A stretch of 22,816 nt of DNA from a bacterium (GTDB taxonomy: Bacteria > CSSED10-310 > JAJRTK01), in contig JAJRTK010000236.1 of assembly GCA_024278345.1 (NCBI GenBank), positions 1-22,816 of the forward strand, read 5' to 3'. How positions within the stretch are numbered: the first letter of the stretch is position 1; the number at the start of each line of letters is the position of its first letter. Shown one piece after another: positions 1-8,992 of this stretch. The notes beneath the pieces are model-generated. The model searched no databases, was not told where the DNA came from, and was given only the letters and a program-made list of their open reading frames with translations. The position numbers and the translations under genes are program-made.

Positions 1-1
1 C

Positions 2-646
2 GGGGCATTCTACCGCCGATTCGACCGGGGGCTCTATCTGGATCAGGTGATGGAATCGGGGCTTGCCTCTCTTTGCGGCCAATATGTCAGTTGGGGGCAA
101 ACACTGCTGGACTACGACAATGACGGGGACCTGGATCTGTTCGTGGCGAATGGCGGGCTTCACCATCTTGTGAGCTGGGAGGATCTGCTTTTGCGGAACA
201 CTGGAAAGGGCAAGTTTGAGGATGCAAGCATCGATGGGGGGCCGGTTTTCCAGAGGCGGCACGTGGGCCGGACAGCCATCACCGGCGACTACGACAACGA
301 CGGAGATGTCGATATCTTCGTGACGAACCTCGAAGGTCCGCCCCTCCTGCTTCGGAACGACCTTGGCTCGGGGGCTAGCTGGATCACGCTCGATCTGGTG
401 GGTAGAAAAGGCCGCGACGCCTTTGGATCGCTTGTGGAGATCATTGCGAATGGAAAAAAACAGACCGCGGTGAGCCGGTGCAAGACCGCCTATCTGGGCC
501 AGGGAGACCAGCGCCTCCACTTCGGCCTCGGCATGGGCGTACAAAAGGTCGAGACGATTCGAATCACCTGGCCGGGCGGAAAACAGACCCTGCTGGAGAA
601 GATCACCACAGGGCAAATCCTCCGGTTGGTGGAGGCGGCCCCATGA
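2..646 (+). CDS. ASPIC/UnbV (CRTAC1-like) VCBS-repeat protein, 3' end
   Basis: The reading frame is open from the left edge of the window, so this is the C-terminal part (about 214 residues) of a longer secreted protein. Two calcium-binding-type repeats are visible (DYDNDGDLDLFVANG and GDYDNDGDVDIFVTN), as in FG-GAP/VCBS integrin-like propellers. A C-terminal ASPIC/UnbV domain follows, with the GSLVEI, YLGQGDQRLHFGLG and ITWPGGK segments. Such proteins are exported and usually bind Ca2+; their biochemical role is mostly unknown. The stop overlaps the next start as ATGA, so it is probably co-translated with the HzsA-like gene downstream. The family call is secure; no function can be assigned. 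Confidence 0.88.
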   Translation, partial: GAFYRRFDRGLYLDQVMESGLASLCGQYVSWGQTLLDYDNDGDLDLFVANGGLHHLVSWEDLLLRNTGKGKFEDASIDGGPVFQRRHVGRTAITGDYDNDGDVDIFVTNLEGPPLLLRNDLGSGASWITLDLVGRKGRDAFGSLVEIIANGKKQTAVSRCKTAYLGQGDQRLHFGLGMGVQKVETIRITWPGGKQTLLEKITTGQILRLVEAAP

Positions 647-2268
647 AACACCGACTCACCGCATTTTTTCTGCTTGCTCTGCTGGCCATCCGCCCCAGTG
701 CCGGAGAGGTTTCCGTGCCCGCCGCGGAAGAAGATCCTTTGTCCATCGTGGTCACCCAGGTTCCCCGGAGTTCCGATGGCTCCTGGAATCGGGCGATGGC
801 GCTGGAGAAGCGCTACCCCGCCGGAAGCCGGATTGCTCTTGTGAGGACGGGGCCGGCAACGAGTACGTTCATTCTGAGCCGAGGCTTGGAAGCGGCCGGC
901 GAACCAGCGGTTTCGTGGAACGGGAAATCGGTCCTCTTCACAGGACGCAAAGCCGGCAAGACGAACTGGGCCATCTATGAAACCGACCTCACCAGCGGCA
1001 AGCCGAAGTTAAAGGTGCAAACAGAAGGGGATTGCGCGGCACCGGCCTACCTTGCGAAAAACCGGCTGGTCTTCGCCTGCTCGGAAGGCGGGGGGGATTC
1101 GGAATACCAGCGCTGGCGCATCTACAGCGCCAGCTCCCATGGGACCGGAATCGAGCAAATCACCTTCGGGCCCGCGTCCGCGACGGATCCCGCACTACTC
1201 CTGGATGGGCGAGTCCTCTTTTCCATGGGCCGGAAATCGGCCATGGGGCAGTCAAGAAAACCGGGGGATTCAGAGACAAAGGCTTTCCAAAGTCGGCCAC
1301 TGCCGGTTGAAGGCCACCCGGGAATAGACCTTGGGCGCCAGAAATGGAGCGGGTTCGGGCTCCTCACTATCAATCCTGACGGAACCAGTCTCAATTCTTT
1401 CACTGGAAGCCACCGCCCGCCTTTCTACAAGCTCCGCCCGCGGCAGACAGCGGACGGGAAGCGAGTGGTTTTCGTCGCCGGCGGGACAGGTGAGCGGGGT
1501 TGGCGCGCCGGACAGACCGAAATGGGTCGGCCGCTGACGGCTCTGTCGGAGCTTCCCGTAGGGCTAGGGAAATCTGGAGGCGTGGCGCCGGAGAGACTTT
1601 CGCTTGGGGCGGTGGAGCCTCTTCCCGGCGGCGGTTTTCTGGTGGCGGCGCTGCCCGGGGCAGGCGGCAAGAAGAGCTGGGGAATCTACCGGGTTCCAAA
1701 GGGTGGGACCAAAGCCGCCGCTCTTTTTGACACGGAGGATTGGAACGAGGTCGAGGCGGTGCTGGCCGCCCCGCGCATGGAGCCCAAGGGACGCCCTTCC
1801 AGGGTGAAGCCATCCAAGAAGAGCGCTCTCCTTCTCTGCTACGACGGGTTGGGCACCCGTGAAGAAAATCCCGGCGCCTCTCGGGCGGCCAAGATCCTAG
1901 TGGAGGGCTGGACCGCCGAAAAGCTGGAAGCCGGGAAGAGCTCCACGTCCAGCCTCCAGGAGATCCAGGCCCAAAGGGGAAAGGCCCGGGCGATGCCAAA
2001 AGGGCCGCTCTCGGCGGTTGTCGAGGTTCCTCTGGAGAAGGACGGCTCCTTTTTCCTGAAGATTCCGGCTGATCGGGCCATCCGGATCTGGACGGCCGAC
2101 GCCGAAGGACGGACCATTGCGGCCTGCAACTGGATCTGGGCGCGCAAAGGGGAGATCCGGGCATGCTTCGGCTGCCACGAAAATCCAGAGACGGCGCCGG
2201 TCAACCGTCTCATCGAGGCGACGAAAAAGGAGCCCGTTTCGGTGGAGTTCCAGGAGGCGCGGCCATGA
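643..2268 (+). CDS. HzsA-like exported beta-propeller protein with one c-type haem motif
   Basis: I start the gene at the ATG that overlaps the previous stop (ATGA), because it opens directly into a signal peptide (MKHRLTAFFLLALLA, then a polar stretch). The frame continues upstream but without a plausible leader. The 541-residue product has TolB/WD40-like propeller segments (WAIYETDLTSGKP, WRIYSASSHGTG, PALLLDGRVLFSMGR). Near the C-terminus lie a DGSFFLKIPADRAIRIWTAD block and a CFGCH motif at about residues 508-512. This layout resembles proteins annotated as related to the hydrazine synthase alpha subunit (HzsA). True hydrazine synthase activity is not implied: only one haem motif is present and no hzsB or hzsC is visible. 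A periplasmic or surface electron-transfer role is inferred. Confidence 0.75.
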   Translation: MKHRLTAFFLLALLAIRPSAGEVSVPAAEEDPLSIVVTQVPRSSDGSWNRAMALEKRYPAGSRIALVRTGPATSTFILSRGLEAAGEPAVSWNGKSVLFTGRKAGKTNWAIYETDLTSGKPKLKVQTEGDCAAPAYLAKNRLVFACSEGGGDSEYQRWRIYSASSHGTGIEQITFGPASATDPALLLDGRVLFSMGRKSAMGQSRKPGDSETKAFQSRPLPVEGHPGIDLGRQKWSGFGLLTINPDGTSLNSFTGSHRPPFYKLRPRQTADGKRVVFVAGGTGERGWRAGQTEMGRPLTALSELPVGLGKSGGVAPERLSLGAVEPLPGGGFLVAALPGAGGKKSWGIYRVPKGGTKAAALFDTEDWNEVEAVLAAPRMEPKGRPSRVKPSKKSALLLCYDGLGTREENPGASRAAKILVEGWTAEKLEAGKSSTSSLQEIQAQRGKARAMPKGPLSAVVEVPLEKDGSFFLKIPADRAIRIWTADAEGRTIAACNWIWARKGEIRACFGCHENPETAPVNRLIEATKKEPVSVEFQEARP

Positions 2269-4331
2269 AAGTGGGAAAGAAAGGCTCTCTTTGGCGGTTT
2301 CTGGTTCTGCTGGCTCTGGCGGCGGCGGCGGCGGGATTTTTCGGCCTTGAAGTTCTCTTTCCCCGCCATCTCCGGGCGGTGACGGGCCGCTCCGACATTG
2401 GCCTCATGCGCTGCACGTACTGCCATCGGAAGGTCTTGGAACCGCCGAGGGGAGGGAACCACGTGGGCCTTGACTACATGTCTCCGGCGGGACTTGCGGT
2501 CTCCCCGGATGGCAAGACGCTCTACGTCGCGGCCGAAGGAGCGGACCGGCTGCTGGTGGTCGATCTAGGCGAGAAACGGGTCCGAAGCAGCCTCCCCATC
2601 CAGGGGCGCCCGCATGGAGTGGCAGTCTCCTCTGACGGGGAAAGGCTTGCGGTGACCGGGCGCGACGGGGATCGGGTTCTTCTTCTGGATGCGGCGACCC
2701 TGGAGACCGTGGAGACTTTGCCCACGGGATACGAACCTCTTGCGGCAGCCTTCCGGCCGCTGATGGCCCGGAACGACAGCCTTGGCGGAGCGGCCGAGGC
2801 CGCTGAAAAAAGCACCCTACAACCGGGCGAAGGCGGCGGGACCGGCAGCCGCCAGGAGAATCTATACACCGTCAATGGAACCAGCGGGGACCTGTCGATC
2901 CTGACTCCTGGCAGGCCCGGCCAATCTCTTCGTCTGAGGGCTGGAACCAGTCCCTACGGATTGGCCGTCGCCGCTGATGGCCGCCTTCTGGCGGTGGCGA
3001 ACCGCATGGCGGACCCAGGGCCTCCCCGGCGCGTTCCAGCCTCGGAAGTCACCCTGGTGGACCTCACCCGGAACCGGGTTACCGATCGCCGGAAACTTGT
3101 GTCGGCTCATTTGAGCGAGGGGATCGCGCTCTCGTCCGACGGGAGCTTTGCTCTGGTGGGCGCCGTCCGGGTGCGGAATCTCCTCCCGCTGACCCAGGTG
3201 GCCCGGGGCGCCGTGATGAACAGTGTCCTTGTCTATCTGGAGACGAAACCGGATGGCCGGACGGTCCAGTTTCCCTTGGGCGACGTGAATAGCTACTTCG
3301 CCGATCCTTCGGGGGTGGTTCTGACGCCGGACGACCGGATCGCCTTTGTGGCGGCCGGCGGGGCAAACATCGTGATAGCCGTCGATGTAGAGGCGCTCCA
3401 GAACCTGGTTCAGGGTTCAGGGAAGAGCGAAATTGCTTCGGTGGGGGAAAACCTGGCTCTTTCGGCGGGGTACATCCTGGCCCGGATTCCCACTGGGGAG
3501 AATCCCCGGCAGATGGTCCTCTCGCCGGAAGGGGGACTGCTGTACGTTGCGGAGCGCCTCAACGACTCCATCGCCGTCATCGATGTGAAGTCCCTGACCT
3601 TGACAGGCCGGATCGATCTTGGCGGCCCGAAAGAGTTGACGCCGGAACGACGGGGTGAACGAGTCTTTTCCAACGCCTCGGTCACATTCCAGGGCCAGTT
3701 TTCCTGCCGATCCTGCCATCCCGACGGTCACCACGATGGACTGGTTTATGACTTCGATATTGACGGCATCGGGCGCAACCTTTTAGAAACGAGATCCTTG
3801 CGAGGAATCCGAGACACGGCCCCCTTTAAGTGGAACGGCAAGAACCCGGATCTGGCCACCCAATGCGGGCCTCGCTTCGCCCTTGTCTTGACCCGGAGTG
3901 ACCCCTTTCCACCGGAGGATCTCCAAGATCTGGTGCGGTACATCGAGTCGATCCCCTTGCCGCCGGTGCGGCTACCGAAGTCTCTGGCCAAGGCACGGGA
4001 AGAGGGCCGAAAAATCTTCCACCGGGCAGAGACCAAGAAGGGCGCGGAAATCCCCGTTGCCGACCGATGTCCCACGTGCCACAGAGAGCCACTCTTCACG
4101 GACCGCCTCATGGCTGATGTAGAATCAGGGGCTCCCACGGATAGTGGGCGCTCCTTTGACGCGCCGCACCTCTTGGGAATCGCGGCCTCCGGTCCCTATC
4201 TCCATGACGGTCGGGCCCTGTCGCTTGAAGAGATCTGGACCCGGTTCAACCCCAACGATACTCACGGTGTGACCAACGATCTTGACAAGGTGCAGCTCAA
4301 CGATCTGATCCTCTACCTCAGGAGCCTGTGA
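2265..4331 (+). CDS. YVTN beta-propeller fused to cytochrome-c-peroxidase-like tri-haem protein
   Basis: The start at the ATGA overlap gives a basic N-terminus and one hydrophobic segment (about residues 11-29), so the 688-residue protein is probably anchored or secreted. Three haem c motifs are visible: CTYCH (50-54), CRSCH (481-485) and CPTCH (602-606). Between the first two lies a YVTN/40-residue propeller (SPDGKTLYVAAEGADRLLVV, SPEGGLLYVAERLNDSIAVI). The C-terminal half resembles MauG/di-haem peroxidase proteins: it follows CRSCH with a DGHHDG and TRSLRGIRDTAPFKWNG stretch, and ends with an ASGPYLHDGRALSLEEIW segment. The family is exported and redox active; the substrate cannot be read from sequence. 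It is coupled to genes on both sides. Confidence 0.85.
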   Translation: MKVGKKGSLWRFLVLLALAAAAAGFFGLEVLFPRHLRAVTGRSDIGLMRCTYCHRKVLEPPRGGNHVGLDYMSPAGLAVSPDGKTLYVAAEGADRLLVVDLGEKRVRSSLPIQGRPHGVAVSSDGERLAVTGRDGDRVLLLDAATLETVETLPTGYEPLAAAFRPLMARNDSLGGAAEAAEKSTLQPGEGGGTGSRQENLYTVNGTSGDLSILTPGRPGQSLRLRAGTSPYGLAVAADGRLLAVANRMADPGPPRRVPASEVTLVDLTRNRVTDRRKLVSAHLSEGIALSSDGSFALVGAVRVRNLLPLTQVARGAVMNSVLVYLETKPDGRTVQFPLGDVNSYFADPSGVVLTPDDRIAFVAAGGANIVIAVDVEALQNLVQGSGKSEIASVGENLALSAGYILARIPTGENPRQMVLSPEGGLLYVAERLNDSIAVIDVKSLTLTGRIDLGGPKELTPERRGERVFSNASVTFQGQFSCRSCHPDGHHDGLVYDFDIDGIGRNLLETRSLRGIRDTAPFKWNGKNPDLATQCGPRFALVLTRSDPFPPEDLQDLVRYIESIPLPPVRLPKSLAKAREEGRKIFHRAETKKGAEIPVADRCPTCHREPLFTDRLMADVESGAPTDSGRSFDAPHLLGIAASGPYLHDGRALSLEEIWTRFNPNDTHGVTNDLDKVQLNDLILYLRSL

Positions 4332-5710
4332 TGAAGGGAAGCCACTGGATTGACTGGAACTTCTTTTCGGCGGTGGGCGCGGGGCAGTGCTCGAGCAGCC
4401 GGGAGAAGCCGAACGGATGGAGAGAGGCCCGCTGCCGGGTTTCGGCGGCGGGGCAGGAGCGTGGTGACGCCCGCGGGCTTGATGGCCGAATCTTGGGCCG
4501 GCGGGGTCTCGTTGGTTTTCTTCTTTGTTCCGTGGCGACGGTTCTTCTTTCGGTGGTAAGCGCCGGGCCGGCGAAGAGTGCGACAGTTCGCGCGGCGGAG
4601 GGATCCGGCGGCGGGGCTGGTTCCGCCGATCCGACCACCGGGGACAAAGGCCGCTCCCAGCCTTCTTCAGAGCTTGAGGAGGTCGCCACGGTAGAGGGGA
4701 GAGCTCCGGCTCTTTCTTGCTGGAAGACCCTTGGGACCGCCGACGGGCTGCCATCGGAGAAGGTCTTCGCAGTGGCCGTGGAGGGGGAACGGGTCTGGGC
4801 GGGAACGGAAAAGGGGCTTGCCCTGGTGGAAAACGGCGTAGTCCGCAAAGTCTACGGCGTGAAAAACGGCCTTCCCTTCCAGGCGGTTACGGCACTGGCG
4901 GTAAGCCCATCCACGGGGGACCTTTGGGTCGGAACCATGGGAGGGCTCGCACGGTTTAGCGGGGGGCGGTTCGACACCTTCACACAGCTTGACAGCGGGT
5001 TGGTGAACGATGTCATCTACGGCATTGCCGTGGATGGCCCCGTCATCTGGATCGCCACGGCGGCGGGACTCAACCGGTATGACACGGAAACCGGAGTCTG
5101 GGAGATCTACGACACGACGAACACCTTGATGCACGAGCCCTGGTGTTACGCCGTCACCGCTTCGGATGGCCGGGTCTACGTCGCTGTTTGGGGCGGCGGA
5201 ATCGTAGTCCGGGACGGAAAAACAGGCCGATTTCGAGAACATCGAGACCCGGACAAGGAATTGGAGATCGATCTGTTCCGGGACGATGGCCTGGTCCACG
5301 ACGTCACCTCGGCCGTGGCGGTGGACGAAGGAATCACGTGGGCTGGAACTTACTTCGGCCTCAGCCGTTACGACGGCCGCCGCTGGCGGAGCTACAACCA
5401 ATCCGACAGCGGGTTGGCAGGGGATTTTATTAATTATTTGAAGACTCGCGCCGGTGTTCTCTGGATCGCCACCGATCAGGGCTTGGGCTGGTTCGATGGG
5501 ACCCAGTGGCAAACTTGGCGGAAGGGCAAGGAGGAATCGGAATTTCGGTGGTTGTTCACCGATTCGAAAGGAAAAACCCATTCTTTCCCCACGGAATCCG
5601 GGCCGCCCAGCAACACAATCTTCGGAATCGAGCTTGATGGCGAAGGCAATCCCTGGCTGGCCACGGCCAAGGGCTTGACCCACGCCTGGTCTTGCTCCGG
5701 AAACCCATGA
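4331..5710 (+). CDS. Two-component-regulator-type beta-propeller protein, membrane anchored or exported
   Basis: The start overlaps the upstream stop as TGATG. The 459-residue protein repeats a pattern of the form DLWVGTMGGLARFSGGRFDTF, with variants such as WIATAAGLNRYD, WAGTYFGLSRYDGRRW and WIATDQGLGWFDGTQW. This is the signature of Reg_prop propellers, found as sensor domains of some hybrid kinases. No kinase, cyclase or DNA-binding domain follows, so it is a stand-alone propeller. A hydrophobic segment lies at about residues 59-77 behind a 54-residue arginine-rich leader. A TTG at 4493 would instead give an ordinary signal peptide, but no ribosome site is seen there. The role is unknown; it is probably part of the exported redox cluster upstream. 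Confidence 0.75.
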   Translation: MKGSHWIDWNFFSAVGAGQCSSSREKPNGWREARCRVSAAGQERGDARGLDGRILGRRGLVGFLLCSVATVLLSVVSAGPAKSATVRAAEGSGGGAGSADPTTGDKGRSQPSSELEEVATVEGRAPALSCWKTLGTADGLPSEKVFAVAVEGERVWAGTEKGLALVENGVVRKVYGVKNGLPFQAVTALAVSPSTGDLWVGTMGGLARFSGGRFDTFTQLDSGLVNDVIYGIAVDGPVIWIATAAGLNRYDTETGVWEIYDTTNTLMHEPWCYAVTASDGRVYVAVWGGGIVVRDGKTGRFREHRDPDKELEIDLFRDDGLVHDVTSAVAVDEGITWAGTYFGLSRYDGRRWRSYNQSDSGLAGDFINYLKTRAGVLWIATDQGLGWFDGTQWQTWRKGKEESEFRWLFTDSKGKTHSFPTESGPPSNTIFGIELDGEGNPWLATAKGLTHAWSCSGNP

Positions 5711-5827
5711 CAGCGAAATCAAGGCGTGGGCGGCGGCTGCAAGCGACAGGTGCCATTGCAAAGCCGTTTGCCAAAGAAAAAACGAAGCCAACACGGCAGA
5801 TCATTTTCACCAGAAGGAACCAAACCC

Positions 5828-6433
5828 ATGACCATTGCCAACGCCAGCCAGACGGCTGGCAACGAATCGCCCCTCGCCTTGACCCAGGATGCCTGGACCG
5901 AGCTCGAGGCCATGGGCTTCGACTCCAACAGCGCCGCATTGACCAAGCCCATGAAGGGGCTCCGCCAAGTGGAAGGCCGGCCGTTGATCCCAAGAAAGGC
6001 GATAAGCGCTCCGGAGATCCTCAACGAGGCGCACGAGTACCAGCCACGGCCTTCCTCCTTCAGCCGCGGCCTGCGGGTAGAGCTGCCCGGCGCGACGATG
6101 CTCTTTCTTTCGGGAACCGCCAGCGTCGATGAACAGGGGCGCAGCATCTACGTGGGCGATTTTCAGGCCCAATGCCTGCGGACCTTCAGAAATCTCACGG
6201 CGCTCTTGGCCGCCGAAGGCGCGAGCTGGCACGACATCGTCCGCACAACCTGCTACATCCGGGACATCGAGCGCGATTACGACACTTTCAACGACGTTCG
6301 GACCCTATTTATGAACGCACTGGGCCTCGATCCCCTTCCGGCGAGCACGGGCATCCAGGCCCGGATCTGCCGATCAGACCTCCTGGTGGAGATCGAAGCG
6401 ATGGCCATCATTCCCCACGAGAATGCCGGATGA
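5828..6433 (+). CDS. Rid-family (YjgF/YER057c/UK114) protein with N-terminal extension
   Basis: The ATG at 5828 is chosen because AGAAGGA lies nine bases upstream. The product is 201 residues, against about 130 for a standard Rid protein. The Rid fold covers roughly residues 75-195 (LFLSGTASVDEQGR, FRNLTALLAAEGASWHDIVR, TCYIRDIERDYDTFNDVR, ASTGIQARICRSD, VEIEAMAI). Arg179 aligns with the arginine that RidA enzymes use to bind the carboxylate of reactive enamine/imine intermediates. The first 70 or so residues are not recognised. RidA proteins deaminate or quench 2-aminoacrylate-type products. Its place at the head of an operon with amino-acid-type binding proteins and DAHP synthase fits amino-acid or shikimate metabolism, but the substrate is unknown. 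Confidence 0.82.
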   Translation: MTIANASQTAGNESPLALTQDAWTELEAMGFDSNSAALTKPMKGLRQVEGRPLIPRKAISAPEILNEAHEYQPRPSSFSRGLRVELPGATMLFLSGTASVDEQGRSIYVGDFQAQCLRTFRNLTALLAAEGASWHDIVRTTCYIRDIERDYDTFNDVRTLFMNALGLDPLPASTGIQARICRSDLLVEIEAMAIIPHENAG

Positions 6434-7773
6434 TTCGATCGAGTCACATTTTTCCCGGTGTCCTGGCCCTGTTTTTCGTCTGCCTCGGTGGCTCGGCGTG
6501 GGGGGAGTCTTCTACAGCGGCGGGCTCTACGGTTTCGGCGGGCCCGGCTGAGACAGAAGTCCCTTCCGCTTCTCCGGCCCTGTCAAGCGGCGGTGGAGAA
6601 TCCGGTCACTACGGCCGGACGCCAGCCAAGCTGGTTCCTTACGGCAAAGGGAGGGCGCCCTACCGGCGGTTCTTCCTGGAGCCTCCGCCCTACCGCGGCG
6701 AAGGGCGATCCGCGGCGGAACCCGGAGAACTTTCCACCGTCCGGATCGGTCTTCTGGCCCCGCTGGAGGGGACTCGCCTGGATCACCTGGGCAAGAGCGT
6801 CCTGCAAGGCGTCGAGCTTGCGCTGGAGGAAGCCAACCAAGCCGGCGGTTTTCAAGGCCATCCCTTCGAGCTGGTGGTGAAGAATGATCGGCTGCTGTGG
6901 GGCGGCTCTGGAAACATCTTGGTGGATCTGGCCTATGGGGAGCATGTTTGGGCTCTTATCAGCTCCATCAATTCCAACAGCACCCACGTAGCTCTGCGGG
7001 CGGCACTGAAAGCCGAGATCCCCATGGTGGACGTCTGGAGCACCGACCCCACCATCACGGAAACCGGGATTCCCTGGATACTGCGCTCCACGCCGGATCA
7101 CCGCCAGACGAGCTACCGCCTGGCGCAGCTCCTGTTTCAGAATCGTGGTTTGAGCCGCGTGGCCGTTCTTCGCTCCAGTAACCGCTACGGCCGGCTGGGA
7201 GTGGGGGAGTTTCGGGATGCGGCGCAGCGGCTCTCGAAACCTCTGGTCATGGAGGCTCAATTCACTCCCGGAGCTGATGATTTCTCCGCTCAGCTTCGCC
7301 GGATCGCCGCCAGCAAGCCCGAGGCCGTAGTTCTCTGGGCAGACGCCGAGGATGCCGCACGGATCGTCCGCCAGATGCGTGAGAAGGGGATGGACCAGCT
7401 CGTGGTGGGAAGCAACAGGATTGTGTCGCCGCGCTTCCTGGATTTGGCTGGAAAATCGGCCGAGGGCGTGATGGCGACCTTTCCCATGAACCTGGATAGC
7501 GGCGGTGAAGACTGGAAGAAGTTCGTGGAGAAGTTCCGGCAAAAGACCGGCGGCCCACCGGATGCTTTCGCGGCCTACAGCTACGATGCCGCAAATCTTC
7601 TTATGGAAGCCATCCGGAAGGCGGGCCTCAACCGGGCTCGGATCCGGGACGAGCTGGCAAGCCTTCAAAAATGGCGCGGCGTTACCGGAGAATTCGTTTT
7701 CGACGCCACCTCCAACAACGTGGCTCCTCTCTTCCTGGCCCACGTGAAAAACGGGAGATTCGTCTTTGAATAG
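6430..7773 (+). CDS. ABC-type amino-acid-family substrate-binding protein (LivJ-like)
   Basis: The start overlaps the Rid stop as ATGA and opens into a signal peptide (MIRSSHIFPGVLALFFVCLG). A low-complexity Ser/Gly/Ala/Pro linker follows to about residue 55, then an aromatic-rich stretch (RRFFLEPPPYRGEG). The binding-protein fold begins at TVRIGLLAPLEG and shows typical segments: LQGVELALEEANQAGG, YGRLGVGEFRDAAQ, PGADDFSAQLRRI, YSYDAANLLMEAIRKAG. The length, 447 residues, is somewhat above the family norm because of the linker. Such proteins capture branched-chain amino acids, amides or similar ligands in the periplasm. No permease or ATPase gene lies in the window, so it may serve a distant transporter or act as a stand-alone sensor. 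Confidence 0.85.
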   Translation: MIRSSHIFPGVLALFFVCLGGSAWGESSTAAGSTVSAGPAETEVPSASPALSSGGGESGHYGRTPAKLVPYGKGRAPYRRFFLEPPPYRGEGRSAAEPGELSTVRIGLLAPLEGTRLDHLGKSVLQGVELALEEANQAGGFQGHPFELVVKNDRLLWGGSGNILVDLAYGEHVWALISSINSNSTHVALRAALKAEIPMVDVWSTDPTITETGIPWILRSTPDHRQTSYRLAQLLFQNRGLSRVAVLRSSNRYGRLGVGEFRDAAQRLSKPLVMEAQFTPGADDFSAQLRRIAASKPEAVVLWADAEDAARIVRQMREKGMDQLVVGSNRIVSPRFLDLAGKSAEGVMATFPMNLDSGGEDWKKFVEKFRQKTGGPPDAFAAYSYDAANLLMEAIRKAGLNRARIRDELASLQKWRGVTGEFVFDATSNNVAPLFLAHVKNGRFVFE

Positions 7774-8992
7774 GCGGTTTTCATCCATCGTTCTTCTTGC
7801 CGTGACGCTCTTTGGAGGCCCCATGGGCTGGGCGAAGAGTGCCGCCGACCCGGCTCGTGGAGCGGCAAGTGCCGCGACCAACGGACTTACGGGTACCGTG
7901 ACCAACGGGCTGGAGGGTGATGGGACAGGCAGGGCTGCGGGAAAGCCCGCCCTTCAGCCGGTTGGGCCACAAGCCATCCGGCAGGCGGAAAAACCCTTGT
8001 CCATCGCACTTGTAGGAACGGGGACGGCCCTGGATCGGTGCATCGCCTGGGGCGCCGAGCTTGCCCTCAAAGAGCTCACGGCAAACAGCCAGTCCAGGCC
8101 TCCTTTCCGCCTGGAAACCCTGGAATCTCCAAGCCCGTGGAGGAGCGGGGCCTCTCTCATCTCTCGGCTGGCCTTCCAGGAGGAGGTTTTGGTCCTGCTG
8201 GGACCGGCCCAGGGAGCAGCGGCCCACTTGGTGGCCCAAATCGCCACGCGGCGGCGTGTGGCGGCAGTCCTCTTTTCGGCGGAGGAATCCCTGACGCAGG
8301 CCCACGATCCCTGGGTCTTCCAGGCGGTCCCCAGCGACGAAGAGCAGGCTGGAGCACTCCTGGACTGGGCGAGGAAAACCGAGCACCTGGAGAAGGCCCT
8401 GGCCATCGTTCCGCCCGGCCGCGAAGGCCGGGAGCGCTTCTCCGCTCTGGGCCGGGCATGTGCCAAGCGAGGAATTCCGTTGGCCTTCTTCCGGCAGGGC
8501 GCCCCTGGAACCAAGAAGGGAACCGTCTTGTTGCTATGGCTCGACCCCGGTCCGGCCCTCCAATTCTTGAGGAACCTCCCTCAAAAGCAAGTCCCGAAGC
8601 TCATTCTGGGGAGCCATCGTCTGGACCACTTCCCTTTTCTTGAAGGCGCTCCCAACCGCTTTTCTCTCCTTGCCATGCCCCGCCTGGGAGAGGCCGGCGG
8701 CGATTTCGGCGAGCGGTTGGGCTACGACATGATCTCGTTCCTGGCGCCGGGACTGAGCAAGGAAGAAGTAGGCGCGGAGGAACTCCGGGACTTCCTCTCC
8801 ACAAGAAGTGCAATGCAAGGTAAAACGGGCTCCTTCCGATTCGGACCTACCGGTCGCCGGCAGGGCTCCATGGAGATAGGCCTCCTAGATGGCGGCCGGC
8901 TCGTTCCGGCTGGGCGGCGGCCAGGGAAAAGGCCGGGCGCCACAACAGGTGGAACAGCTTCTCCCCACGACATTCCCGAGGAAACGCCATGA
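7766..8992 (+). CDS. Divergent periplasmic binding-protein-like protein
   Basis: A TTG start at 7766 overlaps the previous gene by eight bases and gives a good signal peptide ([21 protein letters not shown]). The 408-residue protein has the outline of a type 1 periplasmic binding fold: [90 protein letters not shown]. It is much less conserved than its upstream neighbour, and the ligand-pocket residues are not recognisable. Two adjacent binding proteins suggest duplication and divergence, or a heteromeric receptor. A relation to the binding-protein-like components of PQQ/quinoprotein systems is possible but not shown by the sequence. Confidence 0.7.
   Translation: MNRRFSSIVLLAVTLFGGPMGWAKSAADPARGAASAATNGLTGTVTNGLEGDGTGRAAGKPALQPVGPQAIRQAEKPLSIALVGTGTALDRCIAWGAELALKELTANSQSRPPFRLETLESPSPWRSGASLISRLAFQEEVLVLLGPAQGAAAHLVAQIATRRRVAAVLFSAEESLTQAHDPWVFQAVPSDEEQAGALLDWARKTEHLEKALAIVPPGREGRERFSALGRACAKRGIPLAFFRQGAPGTKKGTVLLLWLDPGPALQFLRNLPQKQVPKLILGSHRLDHFPFLEGAPNRFSLLAMPRLGEAGGDFGERLGYDMISFLAPGLSKEEVGAEELRDFLSTRSAMQGKTGSFRFGPTGRRQGSMEIGLLDGGRLVPAGRRPGKRPGATTGGTASPHDIPEETP

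Noticed and set aside
643-2268. True hydrazine synthase alpha subunit (anammox)
   Set aside because: Only one haem motif is present, and no HzsB/HzsC or other anammox gene is seen; only a distant family resemblance is supportable.
4667-5794. Minus-strand open frame of 375 codons opposite the Reg_prop gene
   Set aside because: It mirrors the codon structure of the plus-strand propeller repeats and has no start context or recognisable domain.
6583-7905. Minus-strand open frame of 440 codons opposite the first binding protein
   Set aside because: The plus-strand product has clear homology and a signal peptide; the antisense translation is featureless.
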